DNA of 64,000 bases from JACJYC01 sp964558465 (GCA_964558465.1 CAZLEF010000008.1:45025-109024); one strand, 5' to 3'; positions 16,818 to 26,825 are shown, counted from the stretch's first letter. A program made the numbers and translations. The notes: generated by a model not told the origin, from the sequence alone.

Positions 16818-17864
16818 ATGAATACCCAAATCTTATCCATCATCACCCTCGCCCTGGGCCTGATCGCCTGCGGTAAAAAGGACCCGGCCCCCGAAACCGC
16901 GGCCGAAACCCGGCTCACACCGGTCAAGCTGGCGCCTGTGGAACACGCCGTTCTTTCAGCGCCCGTCATCGCTACCGGCATGGTGCACTCCTCCAATGAA
17001 GCGCGGCCCGCCTTCAAGGTCGGCGGGGTGATCGCCAAAACCTTTGTGGAAGAAGGCGCTTTTGTCAAGGCCGGTCAACTCCTGGCAACCCTGCAGCGCA
17101 CCGAGATCGACGCGCAGGTCCAACAAGCCAACGTGGCCCTTGAAAAAGCCAAACGGGACTACACCCGGGCACAAAACCTGCATGCCGACAGCGTAGCGAC
17201 CCTCGAGCAAGTGCAAAATGCCAATACAGGCGTAAAACTGGCTGAAGAAGCGGTTGCCATCGCCCAATTCAACCAGCGTTATGCCGAGGTTCGGGCGCCG
17301 ATATCGGGCAAAGTCATCGCCAAACTGATGAACGAGGGCGAGATCGTCGGCCCCGGCACGCCGGTGTATTATATCCTGGGTACCGGCGCCGCCGACTGGG
17401 TCGTCAAAGCCGGCCTGACGGACAAAGACTGGGCCCGTCTCCAACCCGGCGATAAAGCCGCCATCCGCCTGGACGCTTACCCCGGGCAGGCATTCGAAGG
17501 ACGGGTCAAAACCCTGGCCGACGTCGGCAACCCCGGCAGCGGCACCTTTGAAGTGGAACTGACCATCGATGCCAAGGGTAAACGCCTCGCCGCCGGCCTG
17601 GTCGCATCCCTCGAATTGTCTCCTGCATCCACCGCCGAACGCGTCCTCATCCCGGTAGAAGCCCTGGTGGAAAGCAGCGGAAAATCCGGTACCGTTTTCA
17701 CAGTGGACAACGAATCCATCGCCCATCGATCCATCGTCCAAATCGACCGCCTGCTCGGTGATAAGGTAGTGCTGGCTTCCGGCCTGGAAACCGCTCAGAC
17801 CGTTGTCACCGACGGGGCGCCATACCTGGAGGACGGGCAGCGGGTGAAAATTATTAAGGATTAA
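16818..17864 (+). CDS. RND efflux periplasmic adaptor (membrane fusion) lipoprotein
   Basis: 348 residues, ATG 16818. A lipoprotein signal with lipobox LIAC (LALGLIACGKKD) anchors it to a membrane facing the periplasm. Order: beta-barrel strand, lipoyl/biotinyl half-motif (KTFVEEGAFVKAGQLLATL), helical hairpin (QANVALEKAKRDYTRAQNL), second lipoyl half (RAPISGKVIAKLMNEGEIV), then beta-barrel (ALGLTDKDWARL-like region) and membrane-proximal domains. This is the standard HlyD/AcrA order at typical length. It bridges the TolC-type channel and the RND permease flanking it in the operon. Confidence 0.93.
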   Translation: MNTQILSIITLALGLIACGKKDPAPETAAETRLTPVKLAPVEHAVLSAPVIATGMVHSSNEARPAFKVGGVIAKTFVEEGAFVKAGQLLATLQRTEIDAQVQQANVALEKAKRDYTRAQNLHADSVATLEQVQNANTGVKLAEEAVAIAQFNQRYAEVRAPISGKVIAKLMNEGEIVGPGTPVYYILGTGAADWVVKAGLTDKDWARLQPGDKAAIRLDAYPGQAFEGRVKTLADVGNPGSGTFEVELTIDAKGKRLAAGLVASLELSPASTAERVLIPVEALVESSGKSGTVFTVDNESIAHRSIVQIDRLLGDKVVLASGLETAQTVVTDGAPYLEDGQRVKIIKD

Positions 17865-17868
17865 AAGG

Positions 17869-17959
17869 GTTTCATGGTTATATGGTTTCATGGTTATATG
17901 GCTTCAAATCCATGAAACACTGCAACCATGAAGCACTGAAACCATGAAGCACTGAAACC
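17869..17959. repeat. Self-complementary tandem repeats before the RND permease gene
   Basis: GGTTTCATGGTTATAT occurs twice with a 15-base period, followed by three copies of AACCATGAAGCACTGA-like words, which are partly the reverse complement of the first set. The RNA could fold into a large hairpin in the adaptor-permease spacer. It is non-coding. Confidence 0.6.
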
Positions 17960-17992
17960 TTTTCCTCCGCCAAAAGCATTAAACAAAAACGC

Positions 17993-20900
17993 ATGAAAAT
18001 CGCAGCATTCTCCGTAAAGAACTACCAATTTACGGTCATCATATTCCTTATGGCCCTGTTGCTGGGTATGAACGCATTGTTCAATATGCCGCGCGGGGAA
18101 GACCCGCCCTTCGGCGCGCCCATTTTCATCATCCTGGCCGTTTACCCGGGTACCGGCCCCGCCGATATGGAAGAACTCGTCGCCGATCCGCTGGAGGATG
18201 TGCTCTACGAACTGGAAGACATCAAACGGATCGACACCAACTGCGAGGACGGGGTGATGATCATGAAGGTAGAATTCACTTACGGCGTAGACGTGGACGC
18301 CAAAAACAACGACGTGATCAGAGAAGTGAACCGGTTGCGCCCGGACCTCCCGGCCGACCTGCTCACCCTCGAGGTGCAACGCGCCGCCTCTTCGGATGTG
18401 GCCATCCTGCAACATGCGCTGGTCTCCCCCACTGCCAGTTACGAAACCCTGCGTCTGCAAGCCGAGGAGTTGCAAAAAGACCTGGAAAAGGTCAAGGAAC
18501 TCAAGCGGGTGGAGATCCAGGCTGTACCCGACCAAGAGGTAGAGATCAGCATCGACCTCGAAAAAATGGCACAGTTCCGGCTGGGCCTGAACCAGGTGCT
18601 CAACCTGATTCAGGCCAGTAACATCAATATTCCCGGCGGCCACGTAGATCTTGGGCCCCGTCGTTTCAATATCAAAACGGAAAGCGATTTTGACCAGATT
18701 GAAAACATCCGGAATACCGTGGTGCATACGACGCCGGAAGGCCATCTCGTCCACCTGCGGGATATCGCCACCGTGCGAATGACGGACGAGGAGGTCAACC
18801 ATATCGCCCGGCTCAACGGCGAGCGGGCCATCTGGGTAATCACTATGCTCAAAGACCGAAAAAACATCCTGCAAGTCAACGAAAAAGTACAACCCGTGAT
18901 GGATGCGTTCCAGGCGTCGCTGCCGCCAGATATCCGCCTGGAAAAGGCATTCGACCAGTCGGAAAGCGTCAAACGGCGGTTGGGCCACCTGGGTACAGAC
19001 TTTTTGATCGCTATCGGCCTGGTTTTGCTCACCCTGTTACCCCTCGGGTTCAGGGCGTCTTTGGTGGTCATGATCTCCATCCCCTTGTCGCTGTCCATTG
19101 GCCTGGCGTTATTGGACCTGTTCCACTTCACCCTAAATCAATTGAGTATCGTGGGTATGGTCGTAGCCCTGGGTTTGCTGGTGGACGACTCAATTGTGGT
19201 GGTGGAAAACATCGAACGGTTTATGCGTCAGGGTTATTCCCGGAAAGAGGCGGCTATTGTGGCGACCAAACAGATCGGCGTGGCGGTGATCGGCTGTACG
19301 GCCACCTTATTGCTGGCTTTCCTCCCGCTGGCATTTTTGCCCGAGGGATCCGGGGAATTTATCCGCAGCCTTCCCATGTCCGTCATGTTGACGGTGATCG
19401 CCTCCCTTTTTGTCGCTATTACCATCATCCCGTTTTTGTCCGCTTTGCTGCTGCGCAAGGAAGAACGCCCCGAAGGCAATTTTTTCCTGCGCCTGTTCAA
19501 ACGTTGGGTCAACCAGCCCTACCAGAAGGTTTTGGCCTGGTCGTTCAGACACCCGGTGATCACCTTGACGGGGGCAACCGCCATTTTTGTGTCCAGTCTT
19601 TTCCTGGTGCCGGTGATCGGCTTCAGCCTGTTCCCCATTTCAGAAAAACCGATGTTCCTGGTGAACATAGCAGCTCCGCTTGGAACCAACCTGGATGAAA
19701 CGAACCGCATTACCGCCGAAATAGAAAAGGACCTGAAGCAGGAGGAGAACATCACCAGCGTCAGCGCCAACGTCGGCAAAGGCAATCCCAGGGTTTATTA
19801 CAATGAATTCCAGCGGGAAAACGCCCCGAATTACGCGCAATTGCTGGTACAGGTAGACCCCGAAATGCTGGTACCGGAGATCACCGCCCTGGCCGATGAG
19901 CTTCGCGAACGGTACGCTGCCTACCCGGGCGCCGAGATCCGGGTGATCCAGTTTCAGCAAGGGCCGCCAATTGTGGCACCGATCGATTTCCGCATATTCG
20001 GTGAAAACCTGGATACACTCCGGACACTCTCCTTCCAGGTAGAGGAAGTGATGGCCAACACTGAAGGAACCATCTATATCGGCAACGCCCTGCGCACCCA
20101 AAAAACGGACCTCCATGTTGCCGTCAACCGGGAGAAAGCAGGTCTGCTGGGCATTCCGCTGGCAGAAGTGGCCAAGACCGTCCGATTGAGCATGACCGGC
20201 CTCAGCCTGGGCGCCCTGCGCAGTGAAGAGGGGGAATCGTACGACATCAAAGCCACCATCATGAAAGATCCGGAAAAAGCCCTCGAAACCTTCTCCCGGA
20301 TCTACATTACTTCTCTTTCCGGCGCGTTGGTCCCCCTTTCGCAGATCGCGGAGATCCGTATGGAAACGTCGCCCTCCGTCATCCGGCACTACAACAAAGA
20401 CCGGTACATCAGCGTCAGTTCTTTTGTCCAGACAGGCTATAATACCGACGCCCTGACCGACGAGATCATCGCCAAACTGGAAAAGATGGATTTCCCAAAA
20501 GGCTACGGGTTCGTAGCGGCCGGCGAGCGCGAATCGAGGGAAGAATCCTTCGGTGGCATGGGGACCATCATCATCATTTCCGTTTTTGGGCTGCTGGCCA
20601 TCCTGGTGCTGGAATTCCGGACGTTCAAAAGCACCTTCATCGTGTTGTCCGTCATCCCGCTGGGTATTATCGGGGCGTTGGTCACACTGTTCCTGATCGG
20701 CGAAACCTTGTCTTTCGTGGCCACCATCGGCATGATCGCCCTGGTGGGCATCGAGATCAAGAACTCCATCCTGCTGGTGGATTACACCAACCAACTCCGG
20801 GAACAGGGCATGCCGCTGGAAGAAGCCATTCTGGAAGGCGCCGAAACCCGCTTTTTGCCCATTTTGCTGACGACTATGACGGCCATCGGCGGCCTGATCC

Positions 20901-21034
20901 CGCTGGTACTGGAAAACTCGCCCCTGATCTCGCCCCTTGCCTGGGTACTGATCGGCGGCCTGATCTCCTCAACCCTGCTGAGCCGGATCGTCACGCCGCT
21001 GTTGTATAAATTGCTCCCGCCGAGGGTCAAATGA
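17993..21034 (+). CDS. RND-family multidrug efflux permease (inner-membrane pump)
   Basis: 1013 residues, ATG 17993, full length for the HAE/AcrB-like class. TM1 follows an NYQFTVIIFLMALLLGMNALFNMPRGEDP start. Two large periplasmic loops (about 35-330 and 550-850) alternate with TM clusters. TM4 carries MVVALGLLVDDSIVVVENIERFM, the conserved acidic proton-relay signature. A second half-repeat ends MIALVGIEIKNSILLVDYTNQLR and EAETRFLPILLTT-like segments. It exports amphiphilic compounds using the proton gradient, with the two preceding genes as partners. The N gap begins 90 bp after its stop. Confidence 0.95.
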   Translation: MKIAAFSVKNYQFTVIIFLMALLLGMNALFNMPRGEDPPFGAPIFIILAVYPGTGPADMEELVADPLEDVLYELEDIKRIDTNCEDGVMIMKVEFTYGVDVDAKNNDVIREVNRLRPDLPADLLTLEVQRAASSDVAILQHALVSPTASYETLRLQAEELQKDLEKVKELKRVEIQAVPDQEVEISIDLEKMAQFRLGLNQVLNLIQASNINIPGGHVDLGPRRFNIKTESDFDQIENIRNTVVHTTPEGHLVHLRDIATVRMTDEEVNHIARLNGERAIWVITMLKDRKNILQVNEKVQPVMDAFQASLPPDIRLEKAFDQSESVKRRLGHLGTDFLIAIGLVLLTLLPLGFRASLVVMISIPLSLSIGLALLDLFHFTLNQLSIVGMVVALGLLVDDSIVVVENIERFMRQGYSRKEAAIVATKQIGVAVIGCTATLLLAFLPLAFLPEGSGEFIRSLPMSVMLTVIASLFVAITIIPFLSALLLRKEERPEGNFFLRLFKRWVNQPYQKVLAWSFRHPVITLTGATAIFVSSLFLVPVIGFSLFPISEKPMFLVNIAAPLGTNLDETNRITAEIEKDLKQEENITSVSANVGKGNPRVYYNEFQRENAPNYAQLLVQVDPEMLVPEITALADELRERYAAYPGAEIRVIQFQQGPPIVAPIDFRIFGENLDTLRTLSFQVEEVMANTEGTIYIGNALRTQKTDLHVAVNREKAGLLGIPLAEVAKTVRLSMTGLSLGALRSEEGESYDIKATIMKDPEKALETFSRIYITSLSGALVPLSQIAEIRMETSPSVIRHYNKDRYISVSSFVQTGYNTDALTDEIIAKLEKMDFPKGYGFVAAGERESREESFGGMGTIIIISVFGLLAILVLEFRTFKSTFIVLSVIPLGIIGALVTLFLIGETLSFVATIGMIALVGIEIKNSILLVDYTNQLREQGMPLEEAILEGAETRFLPILLTTMTAIGGLIPLVLENSPLISPLAWVLIGGLISSTLLSRIVTPLLYKLLPPRVK

Positions 21035-21590
21035 CATACATAAACCGCTACACCGTGAGAAACCTACCCTTGGGGTAATTACCAGACTCAAAAATTACCT
21101 GGGAGTCCATAAAGGAAATGGCGNNNNNNNNNNNNNNNNNNNNNNNNNNNNNNNNNNNNNNNNNNNNNNNNNNNNNNNNNNNNNNNNNNNNNNNNNNNNN
21201 NNNNNNNNNNNNNNNNNNNNNNNCTCTTTGTGATTCCCTTGTGCCTTTGTGTTAAACAACACCTCTTCCATTGAAACCCAACGACGGAAACCGGATGCTT
21301 CAACACCAAGACACAAAGACTCCACAAGGTACACGAAGGAAATTGTGCTCTTTGTGATTCCCTTGTGCCTTTGTGTTAAACAACACCTCTTCCATTGAAA
21401 CCAAATGACGGAAACCGGATGCTTCAACACAAAAGAGTGAAAGCAATAACCTCCATGGTACATTCCGGGATGAGAACTTTACTTGTTTTTTTATGTAATT
21501 TTACATCCAAATAATTTTCTAAGGATCAGGATTTGGATCATTGACGATTCGGAAAAGTGGTTCACCCCTGGACAAAAACAAACAGGAACT
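21035..21590. other. Intergenic region with 100-base assembly gap (21124-21223) and a 124-bp tandem repeat
   Basis: The N run is at 21124-21223. Directly after it, a unit beginning CTCTTTGTGATTCCCTTGTG (21224) recurs at 21348, a period of 124 bp, with only a few differences over about 84 bases. The gap therefore probably lies inside a longer repeat array that assembly could not resolve. No gene is seen here; frames that run through the N's are artefacts. Confidence 0.85.
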
Positions 21591-22211
21591 ATGGGAAAGA
21601 TTGATCCCAGGATTGATGATTATATCGCCAAAGCGAAAGACTTTGCGGGGCCGGTTTTAATCCATATCCGCAATCTTGTGCATACGGCCTGTCCGGAGGT
21701 GGAAGAAACAATCAAATGGGGATTTCCGCATTTCGATTATAAAGGCCCGCTTTGCCATATGGCCGCATTCAAGGCGCACTGCGCTTTCGGGTTCTGGAAA
21801 GCAGCCATCCTGCCCGACCCCGACCAGATATTAGCAGAATCCAATGCGATGAGCAATTTCGGGCGGATCACCTCGCTGGCCGGCCTGCCCTCCGACGAGG
21901 TCATGTTGAAATACCTGCTCGAAGCCGTCCGTCTGAACGACGAAGGCATTAAACTGCCGCCCAAACCCAAACCTGATCCAAACGCAGTACCGGACATTCC
22001 GGCTGACTTTAGCGAAGCCCTCCGGAAAAACAAGCCTGCGCTCGACACGTTCAACGGGTTCAGCCCCTCCAACAAACGAGAATACCTGGAGTGGATCGGG
22101 GAGGCCAAAACCGAAACCACCCGCGATAAACGCATCGCCACCGCTTTGGAATGGATGACGGAGGGGAAGCCCCGTAATTGGAAGTATATGCAGAAAAGTC
22201 GTAAGTCGTAA
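21591..22211 (+). CDS. DUF1801 / YdeI-OmdA-like protein
   Basis: An in-frame TTG lies 108 bp upstream, but ATG 21591 (MGKIDPRIDDYIAKAKDFAGPVL) is the family start; 206 residues. The N-terminal DUF1801 domain includes VHTACPEVEETIKWGFPHFDYKGPLCHM and CAFGFWK. The C-terminal ~60 residues (PADFSEALRKNKPALDTFNGFSPSNKREYLEWIGEAK) match the YdeI/OmpD-associated bacteriocin-resistance-type domain. These are small soluble proteins, and their molecular role is not established. It precedes rlmB by 80 bp on the same strand. Confidence 0.88.
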   Translation: MGKIDPRIDDYIAKAKDFAGPVLIHIRNLVHTACPEVEETIKWGFPHFDYKGPLCHMAAFKAHCAFGFWKAAILPDPDQILAESNAMSNFGRITSLAGLPSDEVMLKYLLEAVRLNDEGIKLPPKPKPDPNAVPDIPADFSEALRKNKPALDTFNGFSPSNKREYLEWIGEAKTETTRDKRIATALEWMTEGKPRNWKYMQKSRKS

Positions 22212-22291
22212 GTGGTTAGTCCTAAGTCTGCGGCAGCCGGATGAGTTGAGAAAAGCGTTCAGCCCAATGGCTGTGTAAAACAAATAAGCGA

Positions 22292-23047
22292 ATGAAGCAA
22301 CCAAGGGTAAAAGACGCGCAGGTGATTTACGGCCGGCATCCGGTGGCAGAAGCCATCCAGGCCGGCATGGCCATCGACAAAGTGCTTTTGCAGCAAGGGA
22401 TCCGGGGTGAGCTCGAAAAGGAAATGCGGCATCTGTGCAAACGCAGCAACGTCCACCTGCAGGTGATCCCCAAAGAAAAGCTGGACAAACTCGCCGGCGG
22501 CAATCACCAGGGCGTCGCGGCGCTGGTGTCGCTGATCGCATACGCCGAACTGGAGGATATTCTGCCGATGGTTTTTGAACAGTCGGAAACCCCGCTCATC
22601 GTTTTGCTGGACGGGGTGACAGATGTCCGGAACCTGGGCGCGATCGCGCGTTCTGCCGAAGTGTGTGGCGCTCAGGCCCTGGTCGTTCCCCTGAAAGGCA
22701 GCGCGCAAATCAATTCTGAAGCCATGAAAGCCAGCGCCGGCGCACTTGCCCGCCTGCCTGTCTGCCGGACCCATAGCCTGGTGAATACCATCCAGTGGCT
22801 CAAAGATTCAGGGTTGCAGGTTTATGCCAGCGACCTGCAGGCCGGTAAACCTATTTTTAACCTGGATCTGACGGTTCCCCTGGCTTTTGTAGTCGGATCG
22901 GAAGAAACCGGCATCAGCCCGGCTGTTGCCCGCATGGCCACCGAACGTTTCATCATTCCACAAAAAAGCGACCTGGATTCGTTTAATGTCTCCGTCGCGG
23001 CGGGGATTATGTTGTATGAGGCGTTGCGGCAGCGGTTGGTTTTGTAA
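22292..23047 (+). CDS. rlmB: 23S rRNA (guanosine-2'-O-)-methyltransferase RlmB
   Basis: 251 residues, ATG 22292. The N-terminal SpoU substrate-binding domain starts VIYGRHPVAEAIQAG. The C-terminal SPOUT (trefoil knot) domain carries motif 1 LLDGVTDVRNLGAIARSAE, motif 2 FVVGSEETGIS and motif 3 SFNVSVAAGIMLYE. It methylates the 2'-OH of a conserved guanosine in 23S rRNA domain V using SAM, working as a dimer. The length is normal. The gene symbol rests on family resemblance; TrmH-type tRNA methylases share the fold but usually lack this N-terminal domain. Confidence 0.9.
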   Translation: MKQPRVKDAQVIYGRHPVAEAIQAGMAIDKVLLQQGIRGELEKEMRHLCKRSNVHLQVIPKEKLDKLAGGNHQGVAALVSLIAYAELEDILPMVFEQSETPLIVLLDGVTDVRNLGAIARSAEVCGAQALVVPLKGSAQINSEAMKASAGALARLPVCRTHSLVNTIQWLKDSGLQVYASDLQAGKPIFNLDLTVPLAFVVGSEETGISPAVARMATERFIIPQKSDLDSFNVSVAAGIMLYEALRQRLVL

Positions 23048-23196
23048 TGGTTTTAAGTGAGTTTTGGATAGTATGCGTTTTTTTACCACTTTTTACCACT
23101 GAGAACACTGAGGAGCACTAAGTTAACATGTGGTTCGGATAACAATCTCGCACGAAGCGGCCCGGCAGACCGGCATCTAACCACCCGAAGCAGGTT

Positions 23197-23262
23197 AAAA
23201 CAACCCCAAACAACCCCAAACAACCCCAAACACCAAACCCCAACCAACCCCAAACAACCCCT
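23197..23262. repeat. CAACCCCAAA simple repeat
   Basis: About six degenerate copies of the 10-mer CAACCCCAAA lie in the convergent spacer between rlmB and the ABC permease gene. Otherwise the 260-bp spacer shows no gene. It contains a short TTTTTACCACT direct repeat after rlmB that could contribute to termination. Confidence 0.6.
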
Positions 23263-23307
23263 CCGGAGTCTTTTGGACCTTCGGACCTGTGGACAAACCA
23301 ATTTCAC

Positions 23308-25749
23308 CTACTCGCTCCGCAACGAATCAACCGGATTGGCCAGGGCCGCCCGCAGACTTTGGAAACCCACCGTCAGCCCGGCCACCAGCAATGCGATCAG
23401 CCCCGCCAGGAGGGCTTTGGGCAGGAAACTCCACCAGCCGGTATCGATGCTGTAGGCAAAATCCTCCAGCCATTTGCTGATCCCCCACCAGGCCAGGGGC
23501 GTAGCGATCAGGATGGCGAGCGCGACGAGTCGCAAAAATTCTCTGGAGAACAGCCCTGCAATGCCAAATACTGAGGCGCCCAATACCCTGCGGACGCCGA
23601 TCTCCTTGATGCGCTGCTCGGTGGCAAAAGCCGCCAGTCCCAGCAAACCCAGACAGGAAACCAGGATGCTCAACCCGGAAAATACACCGATGATCTGGCT
23701 GATGCGGTTTTCAGCCCGGTAGACCCGGTCGAAGGATTCATCGAGGAAGTAGTAGTTAAAAGGTTGCCCGGGCGCCATCGATTTCCAGATCCGCTCGACG
23801 GCGGCTACCGTTCCGGCCGCGTCGCCACTGTCCAGTTTTAAGGCAATGGCCCCTCTGCTCCCACCCTGCCGCAGGCACAAGGCGCCGATATTTTGCCGCA
23901 GCGACTCGTAGTGAAAATCCCGGACTACGCCGATCACGTGGAAGGGAACCATTTTCGGGCCGCCTTCGCCAAAATCGTCGGGCACATACACGATCTGGCC
24001 GATGGGTTCGTCAAAGCCGAATTTCCGGACGGCCGTTTCATTGAGGACCAACCCCGTGGAATCCGTCGGGAAATCCCGGGAGAAATTCCGGCCGGCCACG
24101 AACTCAAGGCCCAGGGTAGGTGCGTAGTCGCGGTCGACATACCAGTTTTGCATGGATACGCATACATCGTCCCCCAATCTGGATTCCCTGCACACCGGGT
24201 TGTCGTTCCGGCTGGAGGGCGTCGGCAGATAACTGCTGACGGCGGCGCTTTTGACCGATGCGTTTTTCAACATTTCTTCTTTGAAGGCCAGGAGGTTATT
24301 GCCCAGGGCGTAGGCATCGTCCACGATCAGCACCTGATCGCGGTCGAAACCCAGTTTTTTGTGCTGGATAAAACCCAATTGTTCCCGGATGGTCATTGTG
24401 CCGAGGATCAGGACCACCGCGATGAAAAACTGGAATACCACCAGTACGCTGCGGATGCTGACCCCTTTGGTCCGGCTCATCAACTTGCCTGCCAAAACTT
24501 TAATGGGCTGGAACCCGGAAAGGTAAAACGCCGGATAACTGCCCGCCAGCAACCCCACCAGGAGGATGCCGCCCAGGCTGGCTGCCCAGAACGCCGGATT
24601 GCCGACCGGTATGCGCAGTTCTTTGCCCGCAAGGTCGTTGTAATACGGCATCACCAGGAACGAAATGCCCAGCGCCAGCACAAACGAAAGCGCGGCCATG
24701 AACACCGATTCGCTCAGGAACTGCCGGATCAGGTCCCACTTCCTGGAACCCAGCACCTTGCGCAGGCCGATCTCGCGAGCCCTTTGCGCCGAACGCGCGG
24801 TAGACAGGTTCATAAAATTGACACAGGCGATGAGCAACACAAAAATAGCGGCCGCGGTGAAGATCCAGACGTACTGGATGCTGGCGTTGGGGCCCATTTC
24901 ACCCACCAGGTCGGAATGCAGGTGAATGCTCGTCAGCGGCTGGTAATAATACCGGATGAAGGCGCCGGACTGGGCCACCTCCTCATAGGTTTTGCCCATC
25001 ATGCCCAGTACCTGCGGGCCGATGTATTTTTCCAGCAAATGCGGGAAGACTTTGGCTTCGAACGCCGCGACGTCGGCCCCTTCGCGCAACACATAATACG
25101 TCTGAAAATTGTGGCTGACCCAGACCTGCTGATTGGCCTCCTCCACCCCGTTGAGGCTCACCAGGAAGTCGCTGGTGAAGTGCGAATTGTGGGGCATATC
25201 CTTGAAGACGCCGGTGACCGTCAATTTGGTCCGGTCGTCGAAGGTCAGGTCTTTGCCCACCGGATTTTCCCCCTGAAAATACTTATGGGCCATGGATTCC
25301 GAGATCGCCACCGTATTGGGCGCCGCGAGGCAGTTTTTGGGGGCGCCCTGCGTCAGTTCGATGCTGAACACGTCAAAAACCGTGGAATCCGTATAGAAGA
25401 TATTCAGCTCTTTAAAATTCTGCACCTCCCTTTTGACCAGGGAGGGGCCGTAATTCCGGAACCGGACGGCGGTCTCCACCTCCGGGAAATCGGCGCGCAG
25501 AGCGGCAGCCAGGGGCGCCGGGCAAACGGCGTAGTTCCGGTGTGATCCGCCGAAATTGATCTCGGCCGCAGTGCGGTAAGTGCGGTCCGCTTTGGCGTTC
25601 CACTGGTCGTAGCTCAGTTCGTCGGCCACCCACAACAGGATGAGCAGGCAGCAGGCGACCCCGATGGCGAGGCCCAGGATGTTGATGACGGCGTAACTTT
25701 GGTTGCGGCGGAGGTTCCGCCAGGCGATTTTCAAGAAATTTTTGAACAT
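23308..25749 (-). CDS. FtsX/MacB-type ABC transporter permease
   Basis: ATG 25749 (MFKNFLKIAWRNLRRNQSYAVINILGLAIG) is the family start; 813 residues. Architecture: TM1, then a MacB periplasmic core domain (about 45-245), three TMs with an FtsX core (about 285-430, including ARSAQRAREIGLRKVLGSRKWDL), a second periplasmic MacB-like domain, and a final FtsX core with EQRIKEIGVRRVLGASVFGI. This duplicated form is one of the large Bacteroidota permease families often found without an adjacent ATPase, as here. It probably mediates efflux or envelope mechanotransmission; the substrate is unknown. Confidence 0.92.
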   Translation of the reverse strand: MFKNFLKIAWRNLRRNQSYAVINILGLAIGVACCLLILLWVADELSYDQWNAKADRTYRTAAEINFGGSHRNYAVCPAPLAAALRADFPEVETAVRFRNYGPSLVKREVQNFKELNIFYTDSTVFDVFSIELTQGAPKNCLAAPNTVAISESMAHKYFQGENPVGKDLTFDDRTKLTVTGVFKDMPHNSHFTSDFLVSLNGVEEANQQVWVSHNFQTYYVLREGADVAAFEAKVFPHLLEKYIGPQVLGMMGKTYEEVAQSGAFIRYYYQPLTSIHLHSDLVGEMGPNASIQYVWIFTAAAIFVLLIACVNFMNLSTARSAQRAREIGLRKVLGSRKWDLIRQFLSESVFMAALSFVLALGISFLVMPYYNDLAGKELRIPVGNPAFWAASLGGILLVGLLAGSYPAFYLSGFQPIKVLAGKLMSRTKGVSIRSVLVVFQFFIAVVLILGTMTIREQLGFIQHKKLGFDRDQVLIVDDAYALGNNLLAFKEEMLKNASVKSAAVSSYLPTPSSRNDNPVCRESRLGDDVCVSMQNWYVDRDYAPTLGLEFVAGRNFSRDFPTDSTGLVLNETAVRKFGFDEPIGQIVYVPDDFGEGGPKMVPFHVIGVVRDFHYESLRQNIGALCLRQGGSRGAIALKLDSGDAAGTVAAVERIWKSMAPGQPFNYYFLDESFDRVYRAENRISQIIGVFSGLSILVSCLGLLGLAAFATEQRIKEIGVRRVLGASVFGIAGLFSREFLRLVALAILIATPLAWWGISKWLEDFAYSIDTGWWSFLPKALLAGLIALLVAGLTVGFQSLRAALANPVDSLRSE

Positions 25750-26038
25750 TTTTTTTGGTTTACGGCTCACGGTGGACGGTAGACGGTTTACAGCTTGTCG
25801 CGCAACGAGCGCGGGTAGACGGCCTACGGCTCAAAACCCACATTTACCCGCCAGATCACGTCCTAAAGCGTGGTTGGGCGGGGCTCACAGCCAATGGTTT
25901 AAAGTACTCAGCTACAACGCCCGACTTCGCCGGATAACCAACGGTCGGCGGGTTTTCTTATGCAGGATGTTGAAAAGGGGGTGGGGCCCCCTATTTAAGG
26001 GTTGAAATATCCTGGTTGGCCCCTCATTTATCAGGCAA

Positions 26039-26539
26039 TTAAACAGTTCGTTTCGAATATATTTTTTTCATCCACATCGTTACTTTTTCCATGGATATGC
26101 CGTTAACCTGATCATCCTTTAACTCTCCCTGACCTTGTACTTCAATAATCGGCAAGGATTCTCCAACGCTATCAATCAAGCGACAACCCATATCGCAGCC
26201 TTCCACATCATCATAAAACAGAAGTTTGCTTTCTAGTTTTCCTTGATAAATGAATTGATCATCTATCGGGTTTCTTGTTATTGGATCTATGTTTTTCAAG
26301 AATTCACTTTTACTTACACTAATCCAGATATGCCATGAAAAAAAATGGTGAGAATCTTTAATCGGTATATTAAGGGTTCCTTTTAACACCACAATTTCAT
26401 CATTAATCAGGAAAATCGTATTTCCGTTTTTCAAGTCGCCCAAATCTATAAAACTAATAAATTGATTAGGAAAAGGCATTAACAACCTGGTAAATACTTT
26501 CTTTTTTTTACCATCTATATTACAAAATAGGTCATCCAT
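26039..26539 (-). CDS. DUF2199-family protein (divergent)
   Basis: I chose ATG 26539 (MDDLFCNIDGKKKKVF) over an upstream in-frame start at 26587; 166 residues. The central pattern VVLKGTLNIPIKDSHHFFSWHIWISVSKSEF and the later FIYQGKLESKL...PIIEVQGQGEL...NGISMEKV follow DUF2199. The Cys pair usually found at the N-terminus of that family is reduced to one Cys. No function is known. It is strongly AT-rich compared with the flanking permease gene, which suggests recent acquisition. It marks the left edge of the accessory region. Confidence 0.7.
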   Translation of the reverse strand: MDDLFCNIDGKKKKVFTRLLMPFPNQFISFIDLGDLKNGNTIFLINDEIVVLKGTLNIPIKDSHHFFSWHIWISVSKSEFLKNIDPITRNPIDDQFIYQGKLESKLLFYDDVEGCDMGCRLIDSVGESLPIIEVQGQGELKDDQVNGISMEKVTMWMKKIYSKRTV

Positions 26540-26709
26540 ATAATTTATTTTTATGCTTCGCGTCGGCCTCGTCCCGCTCTCTCGCAAGATGGAGAAAAGG
26601 GGTGGGGGCCCCTATTGATCTGGGGGCGAATATTTTGTGGGGTAAAGGTTGAGGGGAATCCGGGTGGGCCCCCGCTGGCTTCAAATCTTCAGCCATTTGC
26701 CCAACTGTT

Positions 26710-26800
26710 GCTATTTGAAGCTTGCAGCTTCAAATCCCTATTTCAAGCGAAACGAAACCAAAGGGACTGTGTCCCGGCCAGTTTACTGCCACTCCCGCCG
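26710..26800. repeat. Dispersed repeat family A, copy 1
   Basis: It begins GCTATTTGAAGCTTGCAGCT, contains the hairpin TTTGAAGC-TTGCA-GCTTCAAA, and continues with CCCTATTTCAAGCGA and a diverged GGACTGTGTCCCGGCCAGTTT block. Related copies start at 27723, 42634 and 47355. Confidence 0.7.
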
Positions 26801-26825
26801 GGGGTCTTTGCAATAGGTGGGACAG

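Noticed and set aside
21088..21463. Minus-strand frames running through the N gap
   Set aside because: Made of tandem repeat sequence and unknown bases.
23893..25545. 550-codon plus-strand open frame
   Set aside because: Lies entirely opposite the FtsX-type permease gene; composition is an antisense shadow and it has no domain pattern.
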